This document shows, piece by piece, positions 1 through 9,900 of a stretch of DNA of 64,000 nt. The first letter of the stretch is position 1; the number at the start of each line of letters is the position of its first letter. A program made the translations under genes and the position numbers. Source of the DNA: Streptomyces canus (lineage in GTDB: Bacteria; Actinomycetota; Actinomycetes; Streptomycetales; Streptomycetaceae); contig NZ_KQ948680.1 of the NCBI RefSeq assembly GCF_001514145.1, positions 46,407 through 110,406 on the forward strand, in the 5' to 3' direction. The notes under the pieces are model-generated. The model searched no databases. It was given only the letters and a program-made list of their open reading frames with translations, and was not told where the DNA came from.

Positions 1-1198
1 GCACCCCGTCCCCGTCGTCGCCGACCTCGACCACGGCATCCCGGTCACCGTCCCGTCGTACCGTCACCACGACCGCCGACCGCGCGTGCCGTCCCGCGTT
101 GTCCAGCAGGTTGTCGAGCACGCGCTCCAACTGCCCCCGGGACCCCGTCACTTCCACGGCGTCCGCCCGCACCGTCACCCCGGCCCGCCCGGCGGCCCGC
201 TCCCGGGCCAGCGCCGCCAGCGCGACCCGCGCGCCGGCGCCCCGCTCCCCCGCGTCCAGGCGAGCCAGCAACAGCAGGTCCGCCGCGAGGTGCTGCAGCC
301 GTACGGTGTCCTCGACCGCCCCGTCCAGGTCCAGCAACTCGGGATGCGCGGCGGCCACTTCGAGCTGGGTGCGCAGCGAGGCGATCGGGCTGCGCAGTTC
401 GTGCGAGGCGTCGGCGACGAACCGGCGCTGGCGCTCGACGGAGGTCTCCAGCGCGGCCAGCGTCTCGTTGGTGGTGCGGGCGAGTCGGGCCACCTCGTCG
501 TGGGTGTCCGGCACCGGGACGCGGCGGGCGAGGTCCTCGGAGGCGGTGATCGCGGCCATTTCCTGGCGGATGGCCTCGACCGGACGAAGGGCGCGACGAG
601 TGACCGCCCAGGTCACCCAGGCGACCACCGCGAGGAGCACGGGCAGGCCGATGAGCATGACCGTGGCGGCGGTGTGCACGGCGTCCTGCTGGGCCTGGAG
701 CGAGGCGCCGGCGTACACCCGGACCGTTCGGTCACTCCGGTCCGTGACCTCGACCTGGGCGAACCGGTACGCGACGCTCTCGCCGTCCACGGTGGCCCGG
801 CCCTGCCCATGCCAGGTGATCTCACCGACCTCACCGACCTCGGGGTCGTCCTCGTCGTCGTCCCGCCCCGCGTCGGGGCTCGAAACGGGAGTGACGTCGG
901 GGGCGCCGGTGCCGCTGATCGCCTCCAGGTCCTCGCTCACCGCGAGCACCCGCCCGTCCCGGTCGACCACCTGGACCGGATGGTCCCCGTCCAGGTCGAG
1001 CTCCCGGTACGGCACGCCCTGCGCGATCTGCGTCGCCACGTTGCGGGCGGCGCTGTCGGCGGCCGTGTCCGCCTGGCCCGCGAGGTTGCTGCGCAGCGAC
1101 AGCAGGACGACGGCGCCCGCGGCGACCAGGGCCACTGCCACCACCGCGGTCGCGGCCAGCGTGGCCCGGGCCCGGACCGAGCCGAACAGGCGCCTCAT
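1..1198 (-). CDS. Sensor histidine kinase, 3' end outside window
   Basis: The first 399 residues of a membrane sensor kinase are present; the gene runs off the left edge. It should autophosphorylate and pass phosphate to the adjacent response regulator. Two membrane segments (about 12-34 and 178-199) flank an acidic extracytoplasmic sensor loop. A HAMP-like linker follows. The H-box FVADASHELRSP carries the phosphoacceptor His at 266. The N-box LDNLLDNAGRHA (361-372) is followed by the start of the G1 box (GDDGDG near 393-398). The ATG overlaps the regulator's TGA (ATGA), so the two are translationally coupled. The remaining ATPase domain is not visible. The acidic sensor loop and the acidic PepSY protein nearby hint at cation or envelope sensing; this is inference. 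Confidence 0.95.
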   Translation of the reverse strand, partial: MRRLFGSVRARATLAATAVVAVALVAAGAVVLLSLRSNLAGQADTAADSAARNVATQIAQGVPYRELDLDGDHPVQVVDRDGRVLAVSEDLEAISGTGAPDVTPVSSPDAGRDDDEDDPEVGEVGEITWHGQGRATVDGESVAYRFAQVEVTDRSDRTVRVYAGASLQAQQDAVHTAATVMLIGLPVLLAVVAWVTWAVTRRALRPVEAIRQEMAAITASEDLARRVPVPDTHDEVARLARTTNETLAALETSVERQRRFVADASHELRSPIASLRTQLEVAAAHPELLDLDGAVEDTVRLQHLAADLLLLARLDAGERGAGARVALAALARERAAGRAGVTVRADAVEVTGSRGQLERVLDNLLDNAGRHARSAVVVTVRRDGDRDAVVEVGDDGDGV

Positions 1199-1863
1199 CT
1201 CGCGGACTCCAGCCGGTACCCGGCACCGCGGACCGTGTGGATGAGGCCCGCGTCCAGCTTGCGGCGCAAGGTGCTGACGTAGACCTCGACGATGTTGGGG
1301 TCGCCGTCGTACGCGAAGTCCCAGACGTGCTCCAGGATCTGCGCCTTGGAGACCACCTCGCCGGCCCGCACCGCGAGTTGTTCCAGGACCGAGAACTCCT
1401 TGGCGGTGAGGGTGACCTCGTCGTCGTCGAGGAAGACCCGGCGGGCGGCGGTGTCGATCCTCAGCCCACCGAGTTCGAGCACCGGCGACGCCCCGGCGCC
1501 CTGCCCGCGTCGACGCAGCAGCGCCTTGATCCGGGCGACCAGGACGACATAGGAGAAGGGCTTGGTCAGATAGTCGTCGGCGCCGGTGTCCAGGCCCTCG
1601 GCCTCGTCGTACTCGCCGTCCTTGGCGGTGAGCATCAGGATCGGCACCTCGTGGCCCGCGGCCCGTAGGGCGGCGCAGACCCGGTAGCCGTTGAGGCCGG
1701 GCAGCATGATGTCGAGGATCACCAGGTCGTACGACCCCTCGGTGGCCCGGTGCAGCCCCTCCCGGCCGTCGTGGACGACATCGACGGCGTAGCCCTCGGC
1801 GGTGAGGCCCTTGGCGAGGGACAGGGCTAGGCGGCGTTCGTCCTCGACGATCAGCAGGCGCAT
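1195..1863 (-). CDS. OmpR/PhoB-family response regulator
   Basis: This 222-residue regulator pairs with the overlapping histidine kinase. The receiver domain (1-118) has the acidic pocket Glu7-Asp8, phosphoacceptor Asp51 (VILDIMLP), Thr79 and Lys101. A winged-helix DNA-binding domain (about 128-220) ends with the typical RRKL...RGAGYRLE signature. Length is normal for the family. It is divergent from a PepSY protein gene; the 125-bp space between them carries a perfect palindrome and TTCAG direct repeats with 10-11 bp spacing, as OmpR-type dimers prefer. Autoregulation plus control of the PepSY gene is the likely circuit (inference). It resembles CutR-type regulators, but I do not assign a symbol. 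Confidence 0.96.
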   Translation of the reverse strand: MRLLIVEDERRLALSLAKGLTAEGYAVDVVHDGREGLHRATEGSYDLVILDIMLPGLNGYRVCAALRAAGHEVPILMLTAKDGEYDEAEGLDTGADDYLTKPFSYVVLVARIKALLRRRGQGAGASPVLELGGLRIDTAARRVFLDDDEVTLTAKEFSVLEQLAVRAGEVVSKAQILEHVWDFAYDGDPNIVEVYVSTLRRKLDAGLIHTVRGAGYRLESAR

Positions 1864-1885
1864 GCGTACAGGGTGGCAAAGCGAA

Positions 1886-1923
1886 CCTGAAGGCGCCTTC
1901 AGGGGGCTTCAGGTCACGTTCAG
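1886..1923. promoter_or_regulatory. Candidate response-regulator binding region
   Basis: A perfect 18-bp palindrome CCTGAAGGCGCCTTCAGG (1886-1903) overlaps a run of three direct TTCAG elements starting at 1898, 1908 and 1919. It sits between the regulator start (1863) and the PepSY start (1989). The spacing matches one helical turn. Binding by the neighbouring OmpR-type regulator is inferred from position and spacing only. Confidence 0.55.
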
Positions 1924-1988
1924 CTCCCCTCCGGCAGCGTGGTTGTCGTCGAAAGCGAACGAAGCAGAACGGCTCTGGAGGAATCCTC

Positions 1989-2618
1989 ATGAAGCGCAAC
2001 ATCGTCATCGCCACCCTCACCGCCGCCGCGCTGGCAACCGGCGGCACCGTCGCGGCCTTCGCCGCGGGCGACGACGAGGCGACGGCGACGCAGCGCCAGA
2101 CCAACACGAGCGCCCAGGCGGCCACGGACCGCGACGACGCAGACGACGACGCCACCGAGGACCGTACGGCGGTCCGTGGCGCCGACGTCACCGCCGCCGA
2201 GGCGATCGCGGCCGCCCTGAAGCACACGCCGGGCACCGCCGTCTCGGCCGACCTGGACGACGACGGCGCCGACGCGTGGAAGGTGAGCGTCGTCAAGGGC
2301 GACGGCACCGAGTACGACGTACGGATCGCCCCCGACTCCGGCAAGGTCCTCGGCGCCCAGCGTGACACCGACGACGACCAGGACGGCGACGACCGTGCCG
2401 AACTCGCCGCGGTGAAGGGCGCGAAGACGGACGCCCGTGAGGCCGCGCTGGCCGCCGCGCACAAGGGCACCGTGACCGAGGTCGGCATCGACGACGACAA
2501 TGGCACCGTGGCCTGGTCGGCGGAGACCGTGAAGGGCACCGGGCACGGCGAGTGGAACATCGCCCTCGACACGGGCAAGGTCACCCAGGACCGGGACGAC
2601 GACGGCGACGACGCCTGA
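1989..2618 (+). CDS. Secreted acidic protein with two PepSY domains
   Basis: A 209-residue exported protein. An N-terminal signal peptide (1-26, ending AAFAAG) is followed by an acidic low-complexity linker (about 40-60) and two PepSY-like repeats (about 66-125 and 132-205), each built around a D-DG-AWKV..G-EYDV..D--GKV pattern. PepSY domains are known as extracytoplasmic inhibitory or sensory modules, often next to two-component systems. A strong ribosome site (GGAGGAA, 1976-1982) precedes the ATG. It is divergent from the two-component operon and probably controlled by it. The very high Asp content of the mature protein suggests divalent cation binding; this is inference. Confidence 0.85.
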   Translation: MKRNIVIATLTAAALATGGTVAAFAAGDDEATATQRQTNTSAQAATDRDDADDDATEDRTAVRGADVTAAEAIAAALKHTPGTAVSADLDDDGADAWKVSVVKGDGTEYDVRIAPDSGKVLGAQRDTDDDQDGDDRAELAAVKGAKTDAREAALAAAHKGTVTEVGIDDDNGTVAWSAETVKGTGHGEWNIALDTGKVTQDRDDDGDDA

Positions 2619-2626
2619 CCCGGCCG

Positions 2627-3862
2627 TCACGCGACAGGCGTGGCCTCCCGATCCGTACCGCTGCGAAGGGCGCCCCTCCCCCGGGCGCCCTTCGTCATGA
2701 CCAGCACCGCCGTCACGGCGACCACCCCGCCCGTCAGCGCGAAACACACGGTCACCGGCAGTTGTCCCGCCAGGGCTCCCGCCACGGCCGTTCCGCCCGT
2801 ACTCCCCGCGTTGACGGCCGTGTTGACCCACGCGCCGGCCTGCGTGCGGGACTCGGGGGCGACCGCCGCGTCGGCGATGAGATACGCGGTGGTCAGGGTC
2901 GGCGACACGAAGAACCCGGCGCCGGCCATGACCAGGGCGAGGGTGCCGAGGCCCGGTGCGAGCCCGGCGCCGACGAGCGCGAGGCCCAGACAGGCCGTCA
3001 GCAGCGCCAGCCGGGTCCGGGCGGGCGTGCGCCAGTTCACCGCGCCGTTGAGCATCCCGCCGACCGCGCTTCCGGCCGACAGCGCGGCGAGTACCCAGGC
3101 CACGCTCGCACCTCCGTGATGATGCCGCTCGGCGAACACGACGACGAGCAGGTCGAGCACACCGAGCGCGAGACCCACGGCCGCTGCGGCCACGACGGGA
3201 CGGCCGACCCGGCGCAGTACGCGCCGGCCGCCGCTGTCCCGTCGAGGAGAAGAACCCGCGGGTCGCACGGCCCGTACCGCGGGCGACCGTATGAAGCCGG
3301 CCGTCCCCGCGACCATCAGGGCGGCGCCGACGACGATCCCGACGGCCGGCGCGGCGGCCCCGACGAGGACGCCCACCAGCAGCGGGCCCGAGACGAAGAG
3401 CAGTTCCTCGGCCACCCCGTCGAGGCTGTACGCCCGCTGGAGCAGCGCCTTGTCGTCCTGGGCGAGCCGTGCCCACACGGCCCGCATGGTCGGTCCGAGC
3501 GGCGGGACGCAGGCTCCCGCGAGGGCGGTGAGGGTGCCGAGGAGGACGGGGGGTGCGCCGGGGCGCCAGACGGCCGCGGTGAGCAGGGCGAGCAGCAGGA
3601 CGTAGGCCGAGAGCAGGGGGACGAGCGCCCGCGGCGGCCCGAAGCGGTCGATCAGGGCGGCCCGCGCGGGCGCCAGGAAGACGACGGTGGCACCGAAGAG
3701 CGCCATCACGGCACCCGCCACCGCGTACGAGCCCGAGGCGCGGGTCACGGCGAGCATCACGGACAGCGGGACGACGCCGTACGACAGCCTGCCGAGCAGG
3801 GCGGTGGCGAAGGTACGGCGGGCATGCGGAATGCGCAGCACCCGCGCATAGGAGGCAGACAT
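2627..3862 (-). CDS. MFS transporter
   Basis: A 411-residue major facilitator protein with about 12 hydrophobic segments in two halves and a basic cytoplasmic loop around residues 190-215 (after the sixth segment). The substrate is unknown; small-molecule efflux is most likely. I place the start at the ATG of MSASYARVL (3862), 22 codons inside the longest open frame, because GAGGA lies 8 bases upstream and the extra N-terminus is Pro/Ser-rich and not membrane-like. It converges on the PepSY gene with only 8 bp between the stops. Confidence 0.85.
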   Translation of the reverse strand: MSASYARVLRIPHARRTFATALLGRLSYGVVPLSVMLAVTRASGSYAVAGAVMALFGATVVFLAPARAALIDRFGPPRALVPLLSAYVLLLALLTAAVWRPGAPPVLLGTLTALAGACVPPLGPTMRAVWARLAQDDKALLQRAYSLDGVAEELLFVSGPLLVGVLVGAAAPAVGIVVGAALMVAGTAGFIRSPAVRAVRPAGSSPRRDSGGRRVLRRVGRPVVAAAAVGLALGVLDLLVVVFAERHHHGGASVAWVLAALSAGSAVGGMLNGAVNWRTPARTRLALLTACLGLALVGAGLAPGLGTLALVMAGAGFFVSPTLTTAYLIADAAVAPESRTQAGAWVNTAVNAGSTGGTAVAGALAGQLPVTVCFALTGGVVAVTAVLVMTKGARGRGALRSGTDREATPVA

Positions 3863-3988
3863 GGGTGAGTTCCTCGAAGGAGGCGTGGGAGGGGACACCG
3901 AGGAGCCACGGGAGCGGGTGTGCTTCAACCGTGGCCCGGTGCGGCCCTACGCCAATGAGAGGAACATGACGGTCAACGTATCAGGGGC

Positions 3989-4948
3989 TCAGCCCCGGGT
4001 CAGGCCTTCGACCAGTTCGTCCGCCGCGCGGTAGGGGTCCAGTTCACCGGCGACGATCCGCTCCGCGAGCGCGTCCAGGCGCCGGTCGCCCCTGAGGTCG
4101 CCGATGCGTTCGCGCAGGGCGGTGACGGCGATGGTCTCGACCTCGTGGGCGGCGCGGGTGCGGCGGCGCTCGGCGAGGACGCCGCGCTCCTCCATCCAGG
4201 CGCGGTGCTTCTCCAGGGCTTCCACGACCTCGTCGATGCCCTCGGCGCGGGCGGCGACCGTCTTGACGATCGGCGGGCGCCAGTCGCCGGGGCCGCGGGA
4301 CTCGCCCAGGCCCAGCATGTGGTTGAGCTCGCGGGCGGTCGCGTCGGCGCCGTCACGGTCGGCCTTGTTGACGACGTACACGTCGCCGATCTCCAGGATT
4401 CCGGCCTTGGCGGCCTGGATGCCGTCGCCCATCCCGGGGGCCAGCAGCACCACGGACGTGTCCGCCTGGGCGGCGATCTCCACCTCGGACTGGCCGACGC
4501 CGACCGTCTCGACGAGGATCACGTCGCAGCCGGCCGCGTCCAGGACCCGGATGGCCTGCGGGGCGGCCCAGGCGAGCCCGCCGAGGTGGCCGCGGGTCGC
4601 CATGGAGCGGATGTAGACGCCGGGGTCGGAGGCGTGCTCCGACATGCGCACCCGGTCGCCGAGCAGGGCACCGCCGGAGAACGGCGAGGACGGGTCGACG
4701 GCCAGGACGCCGACCCGCCTGCCCTGCTTGCGGTAGGCGGTCACGAGAGCCGAGGTGGACGTCGACTTACCCACCCCCGGCGAGCCCGTCAGGCCCACCA
4801 CGTACGCGTTGCCCGTGAGCGGGGCGAGCGTCGCCATGACCTCCCTGAGCTGCGGGGACGCTCCCTCCACGAGGGAGATCAGCCGGGCCACGGCCCGTGG
4901 GCGGCCCTCCCTGGCCTGGGCCACCAGGGTGGAGACGTCCTGCATCAC
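3989..4948 (-). CDS. meaB: Methylmalonyl-CoA mutase-associated GTPase MeaB
   Basis: A G3E-family GTPase (319 residues, normal length) that protects and reactivates adenosylcobalamin-dependent methylmalonyl-CoA mutase and gates cofactor delivery. Visible motifs: Walker A GSPGVGKST (55-63), switch region DPSSPFSGGALLGDR (85-99), E-T-V-G-V-G-Q-S (147-154) and the guanine-specificity motif NKAD (194-197). It lies 47 bp downstream of a thiolase gene on the same strand and near methylmalonyl-CoA epimerase; a cobalamin adenosyltransferase is 20 kb away. The mutase itself is not in the window. The start may be either Met of the MM pair. Confidence 0.96.
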   Translation of the reverse strand: MMQDVSTLVAQAREGRPRAVARLISLVEGASPQLREVMATLAPLTGNAYVVGLTGSPGVGKSTSTSALVTAYRKQGRRVGVLAVDPSSPFSGGALLGDRVRMSEHASDPGVYIRSMATRGHLGGLAWAAPQAIRVLDAAGCDVILVETVGVGQSEVEIAAQADTSVVLLAPGMGDGIQAAKAGILEIGDVYVVNKADRDGADATARELNHMLGLGESRGPGDWRPPIVKTVAARAEGIDEVVEALEKHRAWMEERGVLAERRRTRAAHEVETIAVTALRERIGDLRGDRRLDALAERIVAGELDPYRAADELVEGLTRG

Positions 4949-4995
4949 AGCTCCGTTCGCCTGAAAACGCGCTTCGCCCGGAAACGTACGGGGAC

Positions 4996-6198
4996 TCAGG
5001 CCTTGGGTACCCGCACGACGAGCGCGTCACCCTGACCGCCGCCACCGCACAGCGCGGCCGCGCCGACACCGCCGCCACGCCGCTTGAGCTCCAGGGCGAG
5101 GTGCAGGACGAGCCGGGCGCCGGACATGCCGATGGGGTGGCCGAGGGCGATGGCGCCGCCGTTCACGTTCACCTTTTCGGTGGATACGCCGAGGTCCTTC
5201 ATCGACTGGACCGCGACGGCCGCGAACGCCTCGTTGATCTCGATCAGGTCGAGGTCGGAGACCTCCAGGCCCTCCTTCTTGAGGGCGTGCAGGATCGCGT
5301 TGGACGGCTGGGACTGCAGGGAGTTGTCCGGGCCGGCCACATTGCCGTGGGCGCCGATCTCGGCGATCCACTCGAGGCCGAGCTCCTGCGCCTTGGCCTT
5401 GCTCATCACGACCACGGCCGCCGCACCGTCCGAGATCTGCGAGGAGGTTCCGGCGGTGATGGTGCCGTCCTTGGTGAACGCGGGGCGCAGCTTGCCCAGG
5501 GACTCGGCCGTGGTGTCGGCGCGGATGCCCTCGTCCTTGCTGAAGACGACCGGCTCGCCCTTGCGCTGCGGGATCTCGACCGGGGTGATCTCGGCCTCGA
5601 AGATGCCGTTCTTCTGTGCGGCGGCGGCCCGCTGGTGGGACAGGGCGGCGATCTCGTCCTGCTCGGGGCGCCGGATGCCGAGGCGGGTGTTGTGCGTCTC
5701 GGTCGACTGGCCCATGGGGATGTTCTCCCAGGGGTCGGTCAGGCCGTCGTGGGCCATCGCGTCGAGCATCTCGATCGCGCCGTACTTGAAGCCCTCGCGG
5801 GACTTCGGGAGCAGGTGGGGGGCGTTGGTCATGGACTCCTGGCCGCCCGCGACGACGACGTCGAACTCGCCGGCGCGGATCAGCTGGTCGGCCAGCGCGA
5901 TCGCGTCGAGGCCCGAGAGACACACCTTGTTGATGGTCAGCGCCGGGACGTTCATCGGGATGCCGGCCTTGACCGCGGCCTGGCGGGCCGGGATCTGACC
6001 GGCGCCGGCCTGGAGGACCTGGCCCATGATGACGTACTGCACCTGGTCGCCGCCGATCCCCGCACGGTCGAGGGCGGCCTTGATCGCGAAGCCGCCGAGG
6101 TCGGCTCCGGAGAAGGACTTCAGCGAGCCCAGCAACCGCCCCATGGGCGTACGGGCGCCCGCGACGATCACCGAGGTCGTGCTGTTCGATCCAGACAT
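4996..6198 (-). CDS. Acetyl-CoA C-acetyltransferase (thiolase)
   Basis: A 400-residue degradative/biosynthetic thiolase that condenses or cleaves acyl-CoA at the beta-keto position. The acylated Cys is residue 93 (NKVCLSGLDA). The C-terminal part carries NGGAIALGHPIGMSGAR with the active-site His and the second Cys in ALCGGGGQG. I start at MSGSNSTTSV (6198): the frame extends 9 codons upstream, but AAGGGGA lies about 9 bases before this ATG. It is transcribed with meaB and divergent from the epimerase gene, consistent with a set handling short acyl-CoA precursors such as methylmalonyl-CoA for polyketides. Confidence 0.95.
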   Translation of the reverse strand: MSGSNSTTSVIVAGARTPMGRLLGSLKSFSGADLGGFAIKAALDRAGIGGDQVQYVIMGQVLQAGAGQIPARQAAVKAGIPMNVPALTINKVCLSGLDAIALADQLIRAGEFDVVVAGGQESMTNAPHLLPKSREGFKYGAIEMLDAMAHDGLTDPWENIPMGQSTETHNTRLGIRRPEQDEIAALSHQRAAAAQKNGIFEAEITPVEIPQRKGEPVVFSKDEGIRADTTAESLGKLRPAFTKDGTITAGTSSQISDGAAAVVVMSKAKAQELGLEWIAEIGAHGNVAGPDNSLQSQPSNAILHALKKEGLEVSDLDLIEINEAFAAVAVQSMKDLGVSTEKVNVNGGAIALGHPIGMSGARLVLHLALELKRRGGGVGAAALCGGGGQGDALVVRVPKA

Positions 6199-6346
6199 GA
6201 GCTGCGATCCCCTTACCGGCTGCACTGCCGAGGAGTGAACGAGGGTTTACTTAAAATGTACTGAGTGGCACTCCGTGCCGTCATCGCCCCGTCGGTGTGA
6301 TCGCGCGCACGTTGCGTAACCATCCCGGGAGCGCTGCACTGACAAC

Positions 6347-6787
6347 ATGCTGACGCGAATCGACCACATCGGGATCGCCTGCTTCGACCTCGACAAGACC
6401 GTCGAGTTCTACCGGGCCACCTACGGCTTCGAGGTGTTCCACTCCGAGGTCAACGAGGAGCAGGGCGTGCGCGAGGCCATGCTCAAGATCAACGAAACCT
6501 CCGACGGCGGCGCCTCCTACCTGCAGCTTCTGGAGCCGACCCGCCCCGACTCGACCGTCGCCAAGTGGCTGGACAAGAACGGCGAGGGCGTCCACCACAT
6601 CGCTTTCGGTACGGCGGACGTGGACACGGAGGCCGCGGACATCAAGGACAAGGGCGTACGCGTCCTGTACGAGGAGCCGCGACGCGGCTCCATGGGGTCA
6701 CGGATCACCTTCCTGCACCCAAAGGATTGCCACGGCGTACTGACAGAACTGGTCACTTCGGTGCCTGTTGAGTCACCTGAGCACTGA
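6347..6787 (+). CDS. mce: Methylmalonyl-CoA epimerase
   Basis: A 146-residue vicinal-oxygen-chelate protein that interconverts (R)- and (S)-methylmalonyl-CoA. The expected metal ligands are visible: His7 (RIDHIGI), Gln60 (SYLQLLEP), His83/84 (GVHHIAF) and Glu134 (GVLTELV), in the spacing known for the Propionibacterium enzyme. It is divergent from thiolase-meaB with 148 bp between start codons, so the three probably form one metabolic unit. No good Shine-Dalgarno precedes the ATG; translation from a short leader is possible. Downstream lies scy on the same strand. Confidence 0.95.
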   Translation: MLTRIDHIGIACFDLDKTVEFYRATYGFEVFHSEVNEEQGVREAMLKINETSDGGASYLQLLEPTRPDSTVAKWLDKNGEGVHHIAFGTADVDTEAADIKDKGVRVLYEEPRRGSMGSRITFLHPKDCHGVLTELVTSVPVESPEH

Positions 6788-6820
6788 CCCTCGTACATAT
6801 GGGCCGGTAGGGTTGGGGGC

Positions 6821-6845
6821 GGTCGCCGCTCTTACCAGGGCGACC
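6821..6845 (+). terminator. Weak hairpin after mce
   Basis: GGTCGCC (6821-6827) and GGCGACC (6839-6845) form a 7-bp stem with an 11-base loop, 34 bp after the epimerase stop. There is no T-run. It may attenuate read-through toward scy. Confidence 0.35.
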
Positions 6846-6989
6846 GGGTCCTGCCCATGGCGGCAGAACCGAGCCGGGGTCCGGGTTTCGGGGGGCGAGC
6901 GGCGGGCAGCAGCCCATGCTCCGCCGTTGATCTGACACCATTCCCCGGGGGCCCCGTTCGGCGGATGGACAGGGCTCGTCAGGAGAGAC

Positions 6990-9900
6990 TTGCGACCAGG
7001 GGACGGATGGGACCGCGCAGTGCGGGGCTACGAACGCCAGGAGCGAGAGCCGGCGGCTGACGTCGACCACCTCTCTCGGTTCGAGGCCGAGATGGAGCGG
7101 CTGAAGACCGAGCGGGAAAAGGCGATCCAGCACGCCGAGGACCTCGGCTACCAGGTCGAGGTGCTGCGCGCCAAGTTGCACGAGGCGCGGCGCACCCTCA
7201 TGTCCCGGCCCGAATTCGGCGGCGGGGACATCGGCTACCAGGCCGAACAGTTGCTGCGCAACGCCCAGATCCAGGCCGACCAGTTGCGCCAGGACGCCGA
7301 GCGCGAACTGAGCCAGGTCCGCGCCCAGACCCAGCGCATCCTCCAGGAGCACGCCGAACAGGCCGCGCGTCTGCAAGCGGAGCTGCACCAGGAGGCCGTC
7401 ACCCGACGTCAGCAGCTCGACCAGGAGCTGGCCGAGCGCCGGCAGACCGTCGAGTCGCACGTCAACGAGAACGTGGCGTGGGCCGAGCAGCTGCGCGCCC
7501 GCAGCGAGTCGCAGGCCCGACGGCTCCTGGAGGAGTCCCGTGCCGAGGCCGAGCAGGCCATGGCGGCCGCCCGTGCCGAGGCCGAGCGGGTCACCTCCGA
7601 GGCCCGCCAGCGTCTGCAGAGCGAGGCCGAGACCGCCCGCGCGGAGGCCGAACAGCTGCTGCGCCGCGCCCGCGCGGACGCCGAGCGCCTGCTCGACACC
7701 GCCTCCACGCAGGCCCAGGAGGCCACCGACCACGCCGAGCAGCTGCGTACGTCCACGGCGACCGAGTCGGACAGCGCCCGCCGCCAGGCCACCGAGCTCA
7801 GCCGGGCCGCCGAACAGCGGATGACGGAGGCCGAGGAGGCGCTGCGCAAGGCGCAGGCCGAGGCCGAGAAGGTGCTCACCGAGGCGAAGTCGGCCGCCGA
7901 GAAGACGCTCGCGAGCGCGGAGTCGGCCAACGAACAGCGCACCCGCACGGCCAAGGAGCAGGTCGCCCGGCTGGTCACCGAGGCCAGCCAGGAGGCCGAG
8001 GCGACCAAGGAGGCCGCCGAGCAGATCGTCGCGGACGCCCGCGCCGAGGCCGAGAAGATCGTCACCGAGGCCGCCGAGAAGGCCCGCACGCTCACCGCCG
8101 AGGAGAGCGCGACCCAGCTGTCGAAGGCGGCCAAGACCGCCGAGGACGTCCTCAACAAGGCGCAGGAGGACGCGCAGCGGACCACCAGGGCCGCCGCCGA
8201 GGAGGCCGAGCGGATCCGTCGCGAGGCGGAGACCGAGGCGGACCGGCTGCGCGCCGAGGCGCACGACATCGCCGAGCAGCTCAAGGGCACGGCGAAGGAC
8301 GACACCAAGGAGTACCGCGCCAAGACGGTCGAGCTGCAGGAGGAGGCCCGCCGGCTGCGCGGCGAGGCCGAGCAGCTGCGCGCCGACGCGGTCGGCGAGG
8401 GCGAGAAGATCCGCGCGGAGGCCCGCAAGGAGGCCGTCCAGCAGATCGAGGAGGCGGCCAAGACCGCCGAGGAGCTGCTCTCCAAGGCGAAGGCGGACGC
8501 CGACGAGCTGCGCCAGACCGCCACCACGGACAGCGAGAAGGTCCGCACCGAGGCCATCGAGCGCGCCACCACGCTGCGCCGGCAGGCGGAGGAGACCCTC
8601 CAGCGGACCCGTCAGGAGGCCGATCGGCACCGCGAGGAGGCCGTCGAGCAGTCCGAGGAGATCAAGGCCGACGCCGAGCGCGCCGCGCGCGAGCTGCACG
8701 AGGAGACCGAGCGGGCCATAGAGGCCCGTCGTGCCGAGGCCGCAGACGAACTGACCCGGCTGCACGCCGAGGCCGAGGAGCGTCTCGCCGCCGCCGAGCG
8801 GGCCCTCACGGAGGCCCGTGAGGAGGCCGCGCGGATCCGCCGCGAGGCCGCCGAGGAGACCGACCGGCTGCGCGGCGAGGCCGCCGAGCGGATCCGCACC
8901 CTGCACCAGCAGGCCGAGGCGGAGGCCGACCGGCTGCGCACCGAGGCCGCGTCCGACGCGTCCGCCTCCCGGGCCGAGGGCGAGGCCGTCGCCGTACGGC
9001 TGCGTTCCGAGGCCGCCGCGGAGGCGGAGCGGCTCAAGTCCGAGGCGCAGGACACCGCGGACCGGGTCCGGGCGGAGGCGCAGGCCGCGGCGGAGCGGCT
9101 CGCCACCGAGGCGTCCGAGACACTGGCCGCCGCCCAGGAGGAGGCCAACCGGCGCCGCCGGGAGGCCGAGGAGTATCTCGGCTCGGCGCGCCAGGAGGCC
9201 GACCAGGAGCGTGAGCGGGCCCGCGAGCAGAGCGAGGAGCTGCTGGCCTCGGCGCGCAACCGCGTGGAGGAGGCCCAGGCCGAGGCCGTACGGCTGGTCG
9301 AGGAGGCGGACCGGCGAGCCAACGAGATGGTGTCGGCCGCCGAGCAGCACGCCCAGCAGGTGCGGGACTCGGTCGCCGGGCTGCACGAGCAGGCGCAGGA
9401 GGAGATCACCGGACTGCGCTCGGCCGCCGAGCACGTGGCCGACCGTACCCGGCGCGAGGCTCAGGAGGAGGCCGACCGGGTCCGCTCGGACGCCTACTCC
9501 GAGCGGGAGCGGGCCAGCGAGGACGCGGCCCGGATCCGGCGCGAGGCCACCGCGGAGACGGACGCCGCCAAGTCCCTTGCCGAGCGCACCGTTTCGGAGG
9601 CGATCGCGGAGGCGGAGCGGCTCAGGTCGGAGTCGACCGAGTACGCCCAGCGGGCGCGCACCGAGGCCTCGGACGCCATCGCCCAGGCCGAGCAGGACGC
9701 CTCCCGCACCCGGGCCGAGGCCCGCGAGGACGCCAACCGCATCCGCTCGGACGCGGCGACGCAGGCCGACACCCTCATCACCGAGGCGCGCAGCGAGGCG
9801 GAGCGGCTCACCGAGGAGACCATCAACGACACCGACCGGCTGCGCACGGAGACGGTCGCCGAGGCCGAGCGGGTGCGCGCCGAGTCGGTCGCCAAGGCCG

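Noticed and set aside
86..1282. Long plus-strand frames over the sensor kinase
   Set aside because: They are out-of-frame shadows of the partial histidine kinase, whose motifs are unmistakable on the minus strand.
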